A stretch of DNA of 64,000 bases, from the NCBI GenBank assembly GCA_965263455.1, contig CBDHHN010000004.1, positions 1,488,001 through 1,552,000 on the forward strand, in the 5' to 3' direction. Below the pieces are notes generated by a model that saw nothing but the letters and a program-made list of their open reading frames with translations, had not been told where the DNA came from and made no database searches. A program made the translations under genes and the position numbers. The first letter of the stretch is position 1, and each line of letters opens with the position of its first letter. This document shows, in pieces, positions 15,618 through 25,193 of the stretch. The DNA is from CADEDH01 sp965263455 (GTDB taxonomy: Bacteria > Actinomycetota > Acidimicrobiia > Acidimicrobiales > SZUA-35).

Positions 15618-16292
15618 ATGGCCGAAGCGCGCTCCCCCTTCACCAATCGGCGAGCAGGTGAGGCGTTCCTGGTCGATCCGAAGGGGGGCGACGGACCGGG
15701 GGTCCTGGTCCTCCATTCGTGGTGGGGCCTCAACGAGTGGGTCCGGCAGTTCTGCCGTCGCCTGGCCGCCCAGGGGTACACGGCGCTCGCGCCCGACATG
15801 TTCGACGGCGTGCAACCGATGACCGAGCCCGAGGGTGAGGCGGTGCTGGGCGGCGTCGATCCCGACGAGCTGTCGGGCCTGGTGATGTCGTCGGCCCACA
15901 CCCTGCGGGCCGTCACCGCGGAGCCCGACCGGCCCATCGGCGTGATCGGCTTCTCCATGGGCGCCTCCCTCGCCCTGTGGCTGTCGGCCCGGTTGGGCGA
16001 CTCGGTCGGGGCCGCCGTGGCCTTCTACGGCACCCAGTCGATCGACTTCGACGAGGCCCGGGCCGCCTACCAGGGGCACTTCGCCTCCGACGACCACATC
16101 GTCAGCGACGAGGACCGGGTGGTGACCGAGTCGTTCATCCGTCTCGGGGGTCGCGACACCGAGTTCCACCTGTACCCGGGCACCGGGCACTGGTTCTTCG
16201 AGGAGTCCCGCAACTACGACCCCGAGGCGGCCGAGCTGGCCTGGACCCGGACGATCGAGTTCCTGGGCCGGCAGCTGAGCAAGGCCGCCTAG
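15618..16292 (+). CDS. dienelactone hydrolase-family protein
   Basis: 224 aa alpha/beta hydrolase. The N-terminal LHSWWGLNEW block and the nucleophile elbow GFSMGAS (Ser at 113) fit the DLH family; classical dienelactone hydrolases use Cys here, so this is a Ser variant. The catalytic His is in PGTGHWF near residue 193. The role is uncertain: carboxymethylenebutenolidase-like or a general carboxylesterase. A perfect hairpin directly follows the stop codon. Confidence 0.9.
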   Translation: MAEARSPFTNRRAGEAFLVDPKGGDGPGVLVLHSWWGLNEWVRQFCRRLAAQGYTALAPDMFDGVQPMTEPEGEAVLGGVDPDELSGLVMSSAHTLRAVTAEPDRPIGVIGFSMGASLALWLSARLGDSVGAAVAFYGTQSIDFDEARAAYQGHFASDDHIVSDEDRVVTESFIRLGGRDTEFHLYPGTGHWFFEESRNYDPEAAELAWTRTIEFLGRQLSKAA

Positions 16293-16318
16293 CACGGCGC
16301 CTTGAGCACGGCGCCGTG
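16293..16318 (+). terminator. hairpin terminator after the DLH gene
   Basis: Perfect 9-bp stem (CACGGCGCC / GGCGCCGTG) with an 8-nt loop, 1 nt after the TAG stop. The sequence is also a short 14-nt tandem duplication (GAGCACGGCGCC). Confidence 0.65.
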
Positions 16319-16462
16319 AGCAACGCCGCCCAGGAGGTCGCCCGAGCGGCGACACCGCCGCGGCATCCCGGTCTGCGATAGTTGGGCCCTGCTTCCCTGT
16401 GCATCACCGCCAATCCCTGGGCGGGCTGAAAGGAGGGGAGCCTGATCGGACAAGGAACCAAC

Positions 16463-17389
16463 GTGGCTGCCCCATCGACCCTCGTCTCGGCCCGAGGCGT
16501 GCAGAAGCGCTACGGCGACGTGCAGGTCCTCCATCAGATCGACTTCGACATCACCGAGGGCGTCACCGGCCTCCTCGGCGCCAACGGCGCGGGCAAGACC
16601 ACGTTGCTGGGCATGATCCTGGGCCTGCACCCCATCGACGGCGGAGCGCTCACCGTCTACGGCATCGACCCGTGGACGGCCGGCACCGACGTACGCATGC
16701 TCACCGGCTACGCCCCCGAGCATCACACCCTGCCCCCCGACCTCCGGGCCGACGAGTTCGTCCGCCACGTGGCCGAGCTGCACGGGCTGCCGCGGACCGA
16801 GGCCACCACCCGGGCCAGCGACGCCCTGTGGCTGGTTGGCCTCGGCGAGGAGCGGTTCCGGCCCATGGGGACGATGAGCACCGGGCAACGCCAGCGGGTC
16901 AAGCTGGCCCAGGCCATCGCCCACGACCCTCGCATGATCCTGCTCGACGAACCGACCGACGGCCTCGACCCGGTTCAGCGCGACGCCATGCTCGACCTGA
17001 TCTCGGAGATCTCCACCCAGTTCGGGATCAACGTGCTGCTGTCGTCGCATCTGCTCGACGAGGTCGAGCGGATCTGCGACAGCGCCGTGATCGTGGGTGA
17101 TGGCCGGACCCTCGCCTCCGGGACCCTGGATCAGCTGCGGGGTGTGGGCGAGACCGGGGTCATCGTCGAGCTCGACGCCGCCCCCGACGAGATCCGGGCC
17201 CTGACCGCCAGCCTCGACGCCCGAGGGTTGGGCAACACGGCCGACGGCCGACGGGTCACGGTCGACGGCGACGAGGACCACGTGTTCGACGGGGTCCGCG
17301 ACGCCTGCGCCGAGACCGGGGTCGGTATCGTCCGCCTCAGTCGCCGCCGCCTCAGTCTGGAAGACGTGTTCCTGGAGCAGCTGGGATGA
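16463..17389 (+). CDS. ABC transporter ATP-binding protein (first of operon)
   Basis: 308 aa. Walker A GANGAGKTT at 39-47, signature MSTGQRQRVKLAQ, Walker B MILLDEPTDGLDP, then the switch His in LLSSHLLDEVERI. The layout matches ABC-2 type export or drug-resistance ATPases. The GTG start at 16463 has AAAGGAGGGG about 30 nt upstream and GGA closer; this gene seems to have a leader from a promoter near 16375 (GATAGT). It overlaps the permease gene by 4 nt. The operon encodes two ATPases and two permeases, probably one heteromeric exporter or two related ones; the substrate is unknown. Confidence 0.94.
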   Translation: MAAPSTLVSARGVQKRYGDVQVLHQIDFDITEGVTGLLGANGAGKTTLLGMILGLHPIDGGALTVYGIDPWTAGTDVRMLTGYAPEHHTLPPDLRADEFVRHVAELHGLPRTEATTRASDALWLVGLGEERFRPMGTMSTGQRQRVKLAQAIAHDPRMILLDEPTDGLDPVQRDAMLDLISEISTQFGINVLLSSHLLDEVERICDSAVIVGDGRTLASGTLDQLRGVGETGVIVELDAAPDEIRALTASLDARGLGNTADGRRVTVDGDEDHVFDGVRDACAETGVGIVRLSRRRLSLEDVFLEQLG

Positions 17390-18345
17390 CCGAACCCGTT
17401 CCACCCCCGATCGCACCGCCCGTCGGCACCGTGGCCGACGGCCCGTGGGCCCCACCAACCGAGCCGGGCCACGGCGACGGTGACGGCGCCCGGATCTACA
17501 GCCGCGGCTACCGCCGCTACGAGGGCGAGCGCACCGGCGTGGTGGGGTCGGTCACGTCGCTCATCCGCCACAGCATCCGCCACGCCCTCGGGCTCGGCCG
17601 TTCGGCCCGGTTCAAGGTCCTGCCCTTCTTCATCATCGTCATCGCCTACCTGCCGGCGGCCGCCATCGTCGGGGCCGTCGCCCTGTTCCCCATCGATCCA
17701 TCGGACTTCCTCCCGACCTACGCCGAGTACTACGGCTTCGTCACCGCCGCCATCTACCTCTTCGCCGGGCTGGTCGGCCCCCAGCTCCTGTGCTCGGATC
17801 GTCGCACCGGCCTCCTCGGCGTCTACCTCGCCGCCGCCCTCAACCGACCGCTGTACCTGGTGGGCAAGGCCGTCGCCGTGTTCCTGCTGCTGCTGCTGGT
17901 CACCCTGGGCCCACCGCTGCTGCTGCTGGTCTCCCTCAGCCTCCAGAGCCTGGGCCCCGACGGGTTCATCGAGTGGATCCGGGTCTTCATGCGCATCCTG
18001 GCGTCGTCCATGGTCCTCGGCCTGCTCTTCATGGCCGTCTCACTGGCGGTGGCCGCCACCACCGACCGGACCATGATCGCCAGCGCCGCCGTGCTCGCCA
18101 TCATCCCCGGATCGACCATCGTCACCGCGACCATGGTCGACGGCATCGGGCTCACCGCCCACCTGCGGCTGTTCGACCTCCTGGTCCTGCCCCAGGCCGT
18201 CATCTTCGACCTCCACGACGAATCGAACGTGTGGCCCCGCTCCGAGAACCCGATCTGGACCGTCTACCTGGCCTGGCTGGGGTGGATGGTGGCCTGCCTG
18301 GGCTGGGTCTGGTACCGCTACCGCCGACTGCTGGTGCGCCGATGA
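17386..18345 (+). CDS. ABC-2-type permease
   Basis: 319 aa with a hydrophilic Pro-rich N-terminus, then IYSRGYRRYEGERTG, a block found ahead of the membrane domain in actinobacterial permeases of this kind. Six or so helices follow (FFIIVIAYLPAAAIVGAVAL, VFLLLLLVTLGPPLLLLVSL, SSMVLGLLFMAVSLAVAAT, and others). It starts within the stop of the preceding ATPase gene (ATGA) and ends in the same way on the next. It is the channel half of the exporter. Confidence 0.9.
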   Translation: MTEPVPPPIAPPVGTVADGPWAPPTEPGHGDGDGARIYSRGYRRYEGERTGVVGSVTSLIRHSIRHALGLGRSARFKVLPFFIIVIAYLPAAAIVGAVALFPIDPSDFLPTYAEYYGFVTAAIYLFAGLVGPQLLCSDRRTGLLGVYLAAALNRPLYLVGKAVAVFLLLLLVTLGPPLLLLVSLSLQSLGPDGFIEWIRVFMRILASSMVLGLLFMAVSLAVAATTDRTMIASAAVLAIIPGSTIVTATMVDGIGLTAHLRLFDLLVLPQAVIFDLHDESNVWPRSENPIWTVYLAWLGWMVACLGWVWYRYRRLLVRR

Positions 18346-19358
18346 CCGATCACCTGACCCCACCGGCCCCGGCTCCGGTCGGCGCCCCCGCCCCCACCGC
18401 GGCCGGGTTCGCCCCTCCCCCACCGCCGGTCTGGCCACCGGCCGACGCCACCGTCGTGGTCGACAACGTGTCCAAGTCGTTCGGGACGCTGGTCGCGGTG
18501 TCGGACGTGACCTTCGCCGTCCAACCCGGCGTCACCGCCCTGTTGGGCCCCAACGGGGCCGGCAAGTCGACCCTGATCCGGCTCATCTGCGGCCTGGCCG
18601 CACCCTCGAGCGGTTCGGTGTGGGTGGCCGGGGGCAATCCCCGGACCGACCGGGAGGCCCGGGGCCGGATCGGGGTGGTCCCCCAGCAGGACGGCATCTT
18701 CGAGCGGGAGCTGGCCCTGTCCATGGTGACCCTGGCCGGGACCCTCTCGGGCATGCCCGACCCGGTCGACCGGGCCCGGGCCGCCCTCGACCTGGTGGAA
18801 CTCGATCCCGACATCTCCCGGCCGCTCGGCACCTTCTCCAAGGGCATGCGCCAGCGGGTCAAGATCGCCCAGGCCCTGGTTCACGATCCGACCGTGGTCA
18901 TGCTCGACGAGCCCCTGAACGGTCTCGACCCTCGTCAGCGGCGGCACATGATCGAGCTGTTCCAGCGGTTGGGGGATGCCGGCCGCACGGTGCTGGTCTC
19001 GTCCCATGTACTGGACGAGGTCGAACGGTTCGGCTCCCACGTGGTGGTCCTGGCCCAGGGCCGGCTAGCGGCCCAGGGCGATTTCCATGCCATCCGGGGC
19101 CTCATGGACAACCAGCCGCTCCGGATTCGGATCCACTGCGACCGCCCGGAACTGGTGGGGGCCTCGCTCCTGGCCCACGGCTCGATCAGCGGCTGCACCG
19201 TCGGCGACGGCCAGCTCGAGGTCACCACCGAGGACGTGCGGACCTTCCGCCGTCAGGTCGCCTGGGCCTGCCGGGAGAACGGCGCCCGGCTGGGCGAGGT
19301 GACTCCGCTCGACGACGACCTCGAGAGCGTCTTCCGCTACCTGGTGGGGAACCGATGA
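18342..19358 (+). CDS. ABC transporter ATP-binding protein (second)
   Basis: 338 aa. After a 35-residue Pro/Ala-rich leader, Walker A GPNGAGKST, signature FSKGMRQRVKIAQA (Lys in place of Gly within LSGGQ), Walker B VVMLDEPLNGLDP and switch VSSHVLDEVER. The C-terminal 90 residues form an accessory domain (RIRIHCDRPELVGASLLAHG). The ATG at 18342 is set by the 4-nt overlap with the permease stop; the longer frame is a shadow. Coupled by ATGA to the next permease. Confidence 0.94.
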   Translation: MTDHLTPPAPAPVGAPAPTAAGFAPPPPPVWPPADATVVVDNVSKSFGTLVAVSDVTFAVQPGVTALLGPNGAGKSTLIRLICGLAAPSSGSVWVAGGNPRTDREARGRIGVVPQQDGIFERELALSMVTLAGTLSGMPDPVDRARAALDLVELDPDISRPLGTFSKGMRQRVKIAQALVHDPTVVMLDEPLNGLDPRQRRHMIELFQRLGDAGRTVLVSSHVLDEVERFGSHVVVLAQGRLAAQGDFHAIRGLMDNQPLRIRIHCDRPELVGASLLAHGSISGCTVGDGQLEVTTEDVRTFRRQVAWACRENGARLGEVTPLDDDLESVFRYLVGNR

Positions 19359-20146
19359 CGACGATGCCCGACCTGCCCCCGACCGCCGGGATCCCGACCT
19401 CGGGTCCCTCCCGCCCGTCCCCGGGCGCCCTCGGCGCCGTCGGCGCCCTGTACCGGCTGTTCCTGCGGGAACAGGTGACCCGGGGTCGCCTCCTGTTGGC
19501 CGCCGCCCTGGGTGGGCTGTCGATCGTGATCGCCTTCTTCATCGACCGCAACCTCGACACCGACGCCATCGAGGCCACCGTCAACTTCGTGTGGTTGTTC
19601 GGGCTCGGCCTGGCCATTCCCATCCTGGCTCTGGTGCTGGCCAGCTCGACCCTGGGCAACCTGGTCGAGGACGAGACCCTGGTCTACCTGTGGATGCGGC
19701 CCAACCCCCGGTGGCAGTTGGCCGTGGCCGCCTGGGCCGCCGCCTTCACCGTGGGCCTGCCCCTGGCCGTGGCCCCGGTCGTGGCCACCGGAGCGCTGGG
19801 ATCCGGCTTCGACGCCGACACCACGCTGGCCACCGCCCTGGCCGCGGTGCTGGCCCTCACGGCCTACGGCGGCATCTTCACCCTGCTCGGGTTGCTGTCC
19901 CGCCACGCCCTGCTCTGGGGCCTGACCTACATCTTCATCTGGGAGGGCTTCGTGGCCCGGGCCGGGGCCGGGGCGGCCCGGCTCTCGATCGGCACCTACC
20001 CGTCGAGTGTGCTGGCCCGGCTGACCGACTTCGAGCTGGCCCAGGCCGAGCGGGGGATGACGGCCGGTCTGCTGGTCCCCGCCATCGTGGCCGTGGTCGC
20101 CCTGCTCCTCACCAGCTGGCGCCTCGACCGGTCGAACGTGGCCTGA
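19355..20146 (+). CDS. ABC-2-type permease (second)
   Basis: 263 aa. Cytoplasmic N-terminus of about 35 residues, then six helices (LLLAAALGGLSIVIAFFI, FVWLFGLGLAIPILALVL, AAWAAAFTVGLPLAVAPVVA, ALAAVLALTAYGGIFTLLGL and two more). LEDETLVYLWMRPN-like VEDETLVYLWMRP between helices 2 and 3 is typical of ABC-2 permeases. Last gene of the four-gene operon; the MATE gene starts 55 nt later. Confidence 0.9.
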   Translation: MTTMPDLPPTAGIPTSGPSRPSPGALGAVGALYRLFLREQVTRGRLLLAAALGGLSIVIAFFIDRNLDTDAIEATVNFVWLFGLGLAIPILALVLASSTLGNLVEDETLVYLWMRPNPRWQLAVAAWAAAFTVGLPLAVAPVVATGALGSGFDADTTLATALAAVLALTAYGGIFTLLGLLSRHALLWGLTYIFIWEGFVARAGAGAARLSIGTYPSSVLARLTDFELAQAERGMTAGLLVPAIVAVVALLLTSWRLDRSNVA

Positions 20147-20201
20147 GGCCGCCGACACGGCCCGGAAGGGCTCGCCCCGGGGGCCGGGTCGTGCTAACCC
20201 G

Positions 20202-21530
20202 GTGAGCTTGCGTCCCCGCCTCCGGTCCCCCTACGACGGCGACATCGCCCGACTGGCCATCCCCGCCCTGGGGACGCTGGTGGCGGAGCCGCTCTACGTC
20301 CTGGCCGACACCGCCATCGTCGGACGCCTGGGCACCCCCCAGTTGGCCGGCCTCGCTCTGGCCTCGACGGTCCTGCTCACCGTGCACGGGCTGATGATCT
20401 TCCTGGCCTACGGGACGACGGCCACCGTGGCCCGGCTACTCGGCGTCGGCGACGAGCGGGAGGCGGCCCGGGTGTCGATCCAGAACCTGTGGCTGGCCCT
20501 GATCCTCGGCATCGGCTTCGCCCTGGTGGCCTGGCTCGGGGCCACGCCGCTGCTGCGGGCCCTGGGAGGCGCCGGCGAGGCCCTGGGACACGGCCGCACC
20601 TACCTCCAGGTCAGCGCCCTGGGGCTGCCGGCCCTGCTGGTGACCCTGGCCGGGGCCGGCAGCTTCCACGGCCGCCAGGACACCCGAACCCCACTTGTCG
20701 TGGCCGTGGCCTCGGCCGTAGCCAACCTGGTGATCGAGGTCGTTCTCGTCTTCGGGTTCGGGTTCGGGATCGGGGCCTCCGCCCTGGCCACCGTGATCGC
20801 CCAACTCGGCGCGGCGTCGGTGTTCGTGTGGCGGGCCGTGGCTTGGGCCCGAGGGCTCGGCGTGCCCCTCGTCCCGGCCACCGGTGCCCTTTGGGCCCTG
20901 CTCGGCGCCGGCCGGCCCCTGATGCTGCGAACGCTGGCCCTGCGGGGCTCGTTCACCCTGGCCACGGCGGTGGCGGCCCGAATCGGCGAGGTCGACCTGG
21001 CCGCCCATCAGGTCGGTCTGCAGGTGTGGTCGACCCTGGCCCTGGCCCTCGACGCCGTCGCCATCGCCGGCCAGGCCCTGACCGGCCGGTGGCTTGGGGC
21101 GGGCGATGCCGTCCGGGCCCGGGCCGCGGCCCGGCGCATGATCGAACTGGACGTCGGGGTCGGCGTGGCCGCCGTGGTGGTCATCGGGCTGGCCCGCTGG
21201 CCCATCGCCCGGTTGTTCTCCACCGACGAGGCCGTGGTCGCCGCCATCGCCGGGGTTCTGATCTGGGTGGCCGTCTTCGAGCCTGTCAACGGCTACGTGT
21301 TCGCCCTCGACGGCATCCTCATCGGGGCCGGCGACCTCCGCTACCTGGGTCGGGCCATGGCCGCCGTCGCCCTCGTGTTCGGTGGGCTGGCCGTGGCCGT
21401 CCTGGTCTGGGCCCCGTCGTTGACCGCCCTGTGGTTGGCCCTGGGAGCGTTCATGACCCTGCGGGCCGTCACCCTGTGGTGGCGGTGGCGGAGCGATCGA
21501 TGGCTCGTCCTCGGCCGCTCCGACCCCTGA
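20202..21530 (+). CDS. MATE-family efflux transporter
   Basis: 442 aa, 12 predicted helices in two pseudo-repeats of six. DinF-like features include LAIPALGTLVAEPLYVLADT at the start and VDLAAHQVGLQVWSTLALAL in the second half. It would export cationic or other compounds using a Na+ or H+ gradient; substrate unknown. The GTG at 20202 follows the sequence GCTAACCC; there is no clear Shine-Dalgarno. Confidence 0.93.
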   Translation: MSLRPRLRSPYDGDIARLAIPALGTLVAEPLYVLADTAIVGRLGTPQLAGLALASTVLLTVHGLMIFLAYGTTATVARLLGVGDEREAARVSIQNLWLALILGIGFALVAWLGATPLLRALGGAGEALGHGRTYLQVSALGLPALLVTLAGAGSFHGRQDTRTPLVVAVASAVANLVIEVVLVFGFGFGIGASALATVIAQLGAASVFVWRAVAWARGLGVPLVPATGALWALLGAGRPLMLRTLALRGSFTLATAVAARIGEVDLAAHQVGLQVWSTLALALDAVAIAGQALTGRWLGAGDAVRARAAARRMIELDVGVGVAAVVVIGLARWPIARLFSTDEAVVAAIAGVLIWVAVFEPVNGYVFALDGILIGAGDLRYLGRAMAAVALVFGGLAVAVLVWAPSLTALWLALGAFMTLRAVTLWWRWRSDRWLVLGRSDP

Positions 21531-21679
21531 CGGCGACGGCGAACACGAACGACGGCGGCGGGGCGACGGGGCGGAGGCGCTGCCCGGCCCCGGGGCTTCA
21601 CCTGGCCCGAGGCCACGCTCTACCCTCCAGGCAGCGGGCGGTCGATCGCCCCCGGTCGGGCCAGCGATGGGAGCAACTC

Positions 21680-22795
21680 ATGAGTACCGACGTCGAGGTC
21701 TACCGCCGCCAGGCCGAGGCCTGGATCGCGGCCAACCGGGACCACGCCCCACCCGACTACGGCGCCATCGTCCCACTGGAGTACCTGGATCGGGCTCGGG
21801 CCTGGCAGCGTCAGCTGTTCGATGCCGGGTACGCCGGGATCAACTGGGCCCACGAACACGGGGGCCGGGGCCTGAGCGACGCCCACCATCAGGCCTTCGC
21901 CGAGGCCTGTCAGGCGGCCGGCGTCCCCGCCATCCTCAACATGGTCGGCCTGGTCCTGGCCGCCGGCGCCCTCCGCCGGTACGGGGACCCCGACCAGCAA
22001 CGACGCCACCTCCCGCCCACGGTGACCGGTGAGCGGGTGTGGTGCCAGCTGTTCTCCGAACCCGGTGCGGGGTCGGATCTGGCCGGCCTCACCACCAGGG
22101 CCGAACTCGACGGCGACGAGTGGGTGGTCAACGGTCAGAAGGTGTGGACCTCGACCGGCACCCGCTCCGACTGGGCCATCCTCATGGCCCGGACCGAGCC
22201 CGATGCACCCAAGCACCAGGGCATCTCGTTCTTCGTCCTCGACATGACCACACCCGGGGTCGAAGCCCGCCCCCTGCGCAACATGGCGGGCACGGCCGAG
22301 TTCGCCGAGGTGTTCCTGACCGACGTTCGGCTCCCGGCCGACGCACTCCTGGGTGGCCGGGGTCAGGGGTGGACGGTGGCCATGTCGGTCCTGGCCAGTG
22401 AGCGGGGGCACGGCACGGCGGCGGCCCGGGCCCTCGAACGGCGCATCGATCTGGCCGTCGAGCACGGCACCGCGGCCGGGCTCGACCCGCTCGACCGGCA
22501 CCGGCTGGCCGGGCTGTGGACCCGGGGCCGGGCCTTCCTGGCCATGGCCCACCAGGGCGACCGGGAAGGACCCCAGTCGTCGCTGGGCAAGCTGGCCCTG
22601 GCCGACTACCGCTACGACCTGGCCAACCTGGCGGTCGAGGTCGAGGGACCGGACGGCATGTTGGCCACGCCCACCACCGACACCTTGAACGCCGCCCCCG
22701 GCAGCTGGTTCGGCGGCGGTACGACCCAGGTCCAGCGAAACATCATCGGCGAGCGGGTGCTCGGCCTGCCCAAGGAGCCCCGGCCGCAGGGCTGA
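21680..22795 (+). CDS. acyl-CoA dehydrogenase
   Basis: 371 aa. CQLFSEPGAGSDLAGL, DEWVVNGQKVWTSTG, QGISFFVLDM and the C-terminal FGGGTTQVQRNIIGERVLGLP place it in the acyl-CoA dehydrogenase family; it is a paralogue of the one at 10.9-12.1 kb. The protein is slightly short of the 380-400 aa norm. The ATG at 21680 is preceded by GGGAG; the longer upstream frame is a shadow of the MATE gene. It stands alone, with no ETF or thiolase nearby. Confidence 0.94.
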   Translation: MSTDVEVYRRQAEAWIAANRDHAPPDYGAIVPLEYLDRARAWQRQLFDAGYAGINWAHEHGGRGLSDAHHQAFAEACQAAGVPAILNMVGLVLAAGALRRYGDPDQQRRHLPPTVTGERVWCQLFSEPGAGSDLAGLTTRAELDGDEWVVNGQKVWTSTGTRSDWAILMARTEPDAPKHQGISFFVLDMTTPGVEARPLRNMAGTAEFAEVFLTDVRLPADALLGGRGQGWTVAMSVLASERGHGTAAARALERRIDLAVEHGTAAGLDPLDRHRLAGLWTRGRAFLAMAHQGDREGPQSSLGKLALADYRYDLANLAVEVEGPDGMLATPTTDTLNAAPGSWFGGGTTQVQRNIIGERVLGLPKEPRPQG

Positions 22796-22824
22796 CGGGC
22801 CCGGGCCCGGTTCCGGTTCCGGCG

Positions 22825-23802
22825 TCAGCGGCGGCGGTCGGCGCGGCGAAGCCCGGGCGTCGGTCCGATGCGGTACCCGGTGTCGAGTTCGAGGCCGGAG
22901 TCGAGGACGTGGAAGCGGGTCACCCGACGGCCGTGCTCGGAGAGGGCGAGGTGGTCGGTCCGGGAGATGCCGGGCCGGGTCGGTTCCCGGAACCACGGGG
23001 CGTAGAACTCGACGTTGGGGATGCAGCGGAGCTCGTCGGAGACGTTCGGGGTTCCCCCGTGCCAGGCCCGTACGTCGCGGATCATGATCGACCCGGCCGG
23101 AGCGGGACACACCGTGCTCAGCCGCATCCACTCGGGCTCCTCCTCCGGGGTCGGGATGGGGGCCCGGGAGTGCTGGCTTCCCGGTATCTGTCGGGTGGGG
23201 CCGTTGACCGGGGTGCTGTCGACGACGAGCACGTTCACGCACACGTAGGGCAGCGGAAGGTCGCGGGTGGTGAGAAAACCCCTCGGATCGGAGAAGGCGC
23301 TGTGGGGGGTGCGTTCGGGGTCGACGAAGTCGCCCATGTCGCTGTGGAGCGGCTGGTACTCGACGGCGCCGGGTAGGCAGAAGTCGCCGCCGGCCGAGCG
23401 GAGGCTGTAGTCGTCGGACCCGAACACGGCGGTGATGATCGGGGTGATCCGGGGGTGGTCGACCAGCATCCGCCACTCGGGCCGGTGGAGCATGCTCCGG
23501 GTGATGCTCGACGCGCCGAAGGAGTACCGGTGCGATCCCCGGTTGCCCGTGCGGTCGGGATCGAGGGCCACGATCTCGGCCACGACCTCCTCGCACCCGG
23601 CCCGCAGCGTCGCCAACTCGCCGGGGTCGAGTACCCCGGCGACCACGACGAACCCGTCACGATGGAGGATGCGGGTGGCCCGCTCCACCTCGTCCGGCTC
23701 CAGCACCTCGAGGCCCCGGATCCCGGCCGTGGCCCACAGGCGGTCACGGAGGGCCGCCACGTCGGGATCATCACGCCGTTCTCGCCACTGGGAGCCGATC
23801 AT
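22825..23802 (-). CDS. phytanoyl-CoA dioxygenase (PhyH) family protein
   Basis: 325 aa Fe(II)/2-oxoglutarate dioxygenase. The metal motif HxD is in YQPLHSDMGDF and the distal His in MIRDVRAWHGGTPNVSD; a downstream Arg would bind 2-oxoglutarate. The N-terminal third (RATRILHRDGFVVVAGVL) is typical of PhyH proteins. It would hydroxylate a fatty-acyl or other small substrate. The ATG at 23802 is chosen because a TAGAAC sequence lies 7 nt upstream; an in-frame ATG at 23826 adds eight residues. Convergent with the acyl-CoA dehydrogenase gene, 29 nt apart. Confidence 0.9.
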   Translation of the reverse strand: MIGSQWRERRDDPDVAALRDRLWATAGIRGLEVLEPDEVERATRILHRDGFVVVAGVLDPGELATLRAGCEEVVAEIVALDPDRTGNRGSHRYSFGASSITRSMLHRPEWRMLVDHPRITPIITAVFGSDDYSLRSAGGDFCLPGAVEYQPLHSDMGDFVDPERTPHSAFSDPRGFLTTRDLPLPYVCVNVLVVDSTPVNGPTRQIPGSQHSRAPIPTPEEEPEWMRLSTVCPAPAGSIMIRDVRAWHGGTPNVSDELRCIPNVEFYAPWFREPTRPGISRTDHLALSEHGRRVTRFHVLDSGLELDTGYRIGPTPGLRRADRRR

Positions 23803-23894
23803 GGTTCCCGTTCTACCGCTTCCCACCGAGCCCGTCGACGCCGCCGGGCCCGGCGACCCATCCCGCGCCGCCCCCTCGGGCCGACGGGCGGACC

Positions 23895-25193
23895 ATGCGT
23901 CCCGCCTCGATCCGGTCCCGCCTCCGTCGCCGACTGCCGTCGGCGCCCCGGGCGGGGTCGCGACCGGGGCGCGGGCTGGTGGCGCTGCTCGCGACCCTCG
24001 GTCTGGCGGTGTCGGTGTGGGCGTCCCTGTCCATCATCACCGACACCCCGGCCGCCGCCGTAGAGGGCGGCGAGGAGGTCCCGTTCGACGACGCGCCGGA
24101 CTGGGCCGTGTTCGTCCGGTCGGCCGACGGTGAGGGCCGGGGCGGAGCCTGCTCGGGTTCGCTCATCGCCGCCGACGCCGTCCTCACCGCCGCCCACTGC
24201 CTCTTCGACGATGACGGCGAGCGGACCCCGGACCACGAGCTCGCGGTGCTGGTGGGCCGCCCCGACCTCGGCGACCTGAGCCGGGGCGTGGCCCGCAGGG
24301 TGGGCGCCAGTCACCTGCATCCCGGCTACGTGTGGTCGCCCCGCCTGGCCCCCCACGATCTGGCCGTGATCCGCATCGAGCCCGTCCCTTCCCACTACCG
24401 GGTCGTGCCCCTGGCCCGATCGGTCCCGCCGGTCCTGATCGAGCCCGTGATCCTGGGCTACGGGGCGACGTCGGCCGACGGGCCTCACTCGACGGTGCTG
24501 CGGCGGACGCCGTCCGGGGCCTACTTCGGTGACGACTGTCTGACGTCGGCCCAGGGTTCGCCCTTCGTGGCCTGCCTCCACCCCCGCCGGGACGGCGTCG
24601 ACATCCGACCCGGCGACAGTGGCGCCCCGATCGTGGTCCGGGAACGGGGGTCCTGGGTCCAGTATCTGGTGCTCAACAGTGTGACCGAGGCCGAACGGGT
24701 GGGCCTGGGAGCCACCGTCGGGGCTTCGACCGACGACACCGACCACCGGCGCTGGATCGTCGAGACGGCCGGGCTGATCGACCCGGCTCCCGGTTCGGTG
24801 CTCGTCGACGACGGCGGCCGGACCTGGTCGGTGACCGATCAGGGTCGGCGGACCAGGATCCCCGACGATGCGGTGGCGGCATGCCTGGCGTCCCGGGGCC
24901 GGGCTCCCATGACGCTGTCCGTTCAGCAGGTTCAGCAGCTGCCGGAGGTGGTGGGGGTCGAGGCCCAGTGCCCGGTCGCCCCCGGGTCGGACCCGGACCC
25001 CACGCCCGGCACCGACGGGTCGCGATCGGACGGCGACTCCTGCTCGGTGGTGGTGGGGCCCGACGCCGACCCGGAGACCCTGCTCCGGGCCCTGGCCCTC
25101 CTCCTCCACCAACTCCTCGACCGCTACCCGTCGGCGGCCGACGACCCCACAGCTACGAACCCCCACCCTTGCGCGCCATCAACAACCGATTGA
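23895..25193 (+). CDS. secreted trypsin-like (S1) serine protease
   Basis: 432 aa. An Arg-rich N-terminus and one hydrophobic segment (residues 28-50) form a signal peptide or anchor. The catalytic triad is complete: His101 in LTAAHC, Asp155 in HDLAVI and Ser242 in GDSGAP. Two Cys pairs are likely disulfides. A Pro/Asp-rich tail follows residue 350. The last 22 residues and the stop codon are read from a 74-bp tandem repeat that on the other strand encodes the GatB C-terminus. Its natural C-terminus is therefore uncertain. Substrate unknown. Confidence 0.9.
   Translation: MRPASIRSRLRRRLPSAPRAGSRPGRGLVALLATLGLAVSVWASLSIITDTPAAAVEGGEEVPFDDAPDWAVFVRSADGEGRGGACSGSLIAADAVLTAAHCLFDDDGERTPDHELAVLVGRPDLGDLSRGVARRVGASHLHPGYVWSPRLAPHDLAVIRIEPVPSHYRVVPLARSVPPVLIEPVILGYGATSADGPHSTVLRRTPSGAYFGDDCLTSAQGSPFVACLHPRRDGVDIRPGDSGAPIVVRERGSWVQYLVLNSVTEAERVGLGATVGASTDDTDHRRWIVETAGLIDPAPGSVLVDDGGRTWSVTDQGRRTRIPDDAVAACLASRGRAPMTLSVQQVQQLPEVVGVEAQCPVAPGSDPDPTPGTDGSRSDGDSCSVVVGPDADPETLLRALALLLHQLLDRYPSAADDPTATNPHPCAPSTTD

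Noticed and set aside
21620..23596. 658-codon minus-strand frame across the acyl-CoA dehydrogenase and PhyH genes
   Set aside because: It is antisense or out of frame with two well-supported genes and has Arg/Pro-rich shadow composition.
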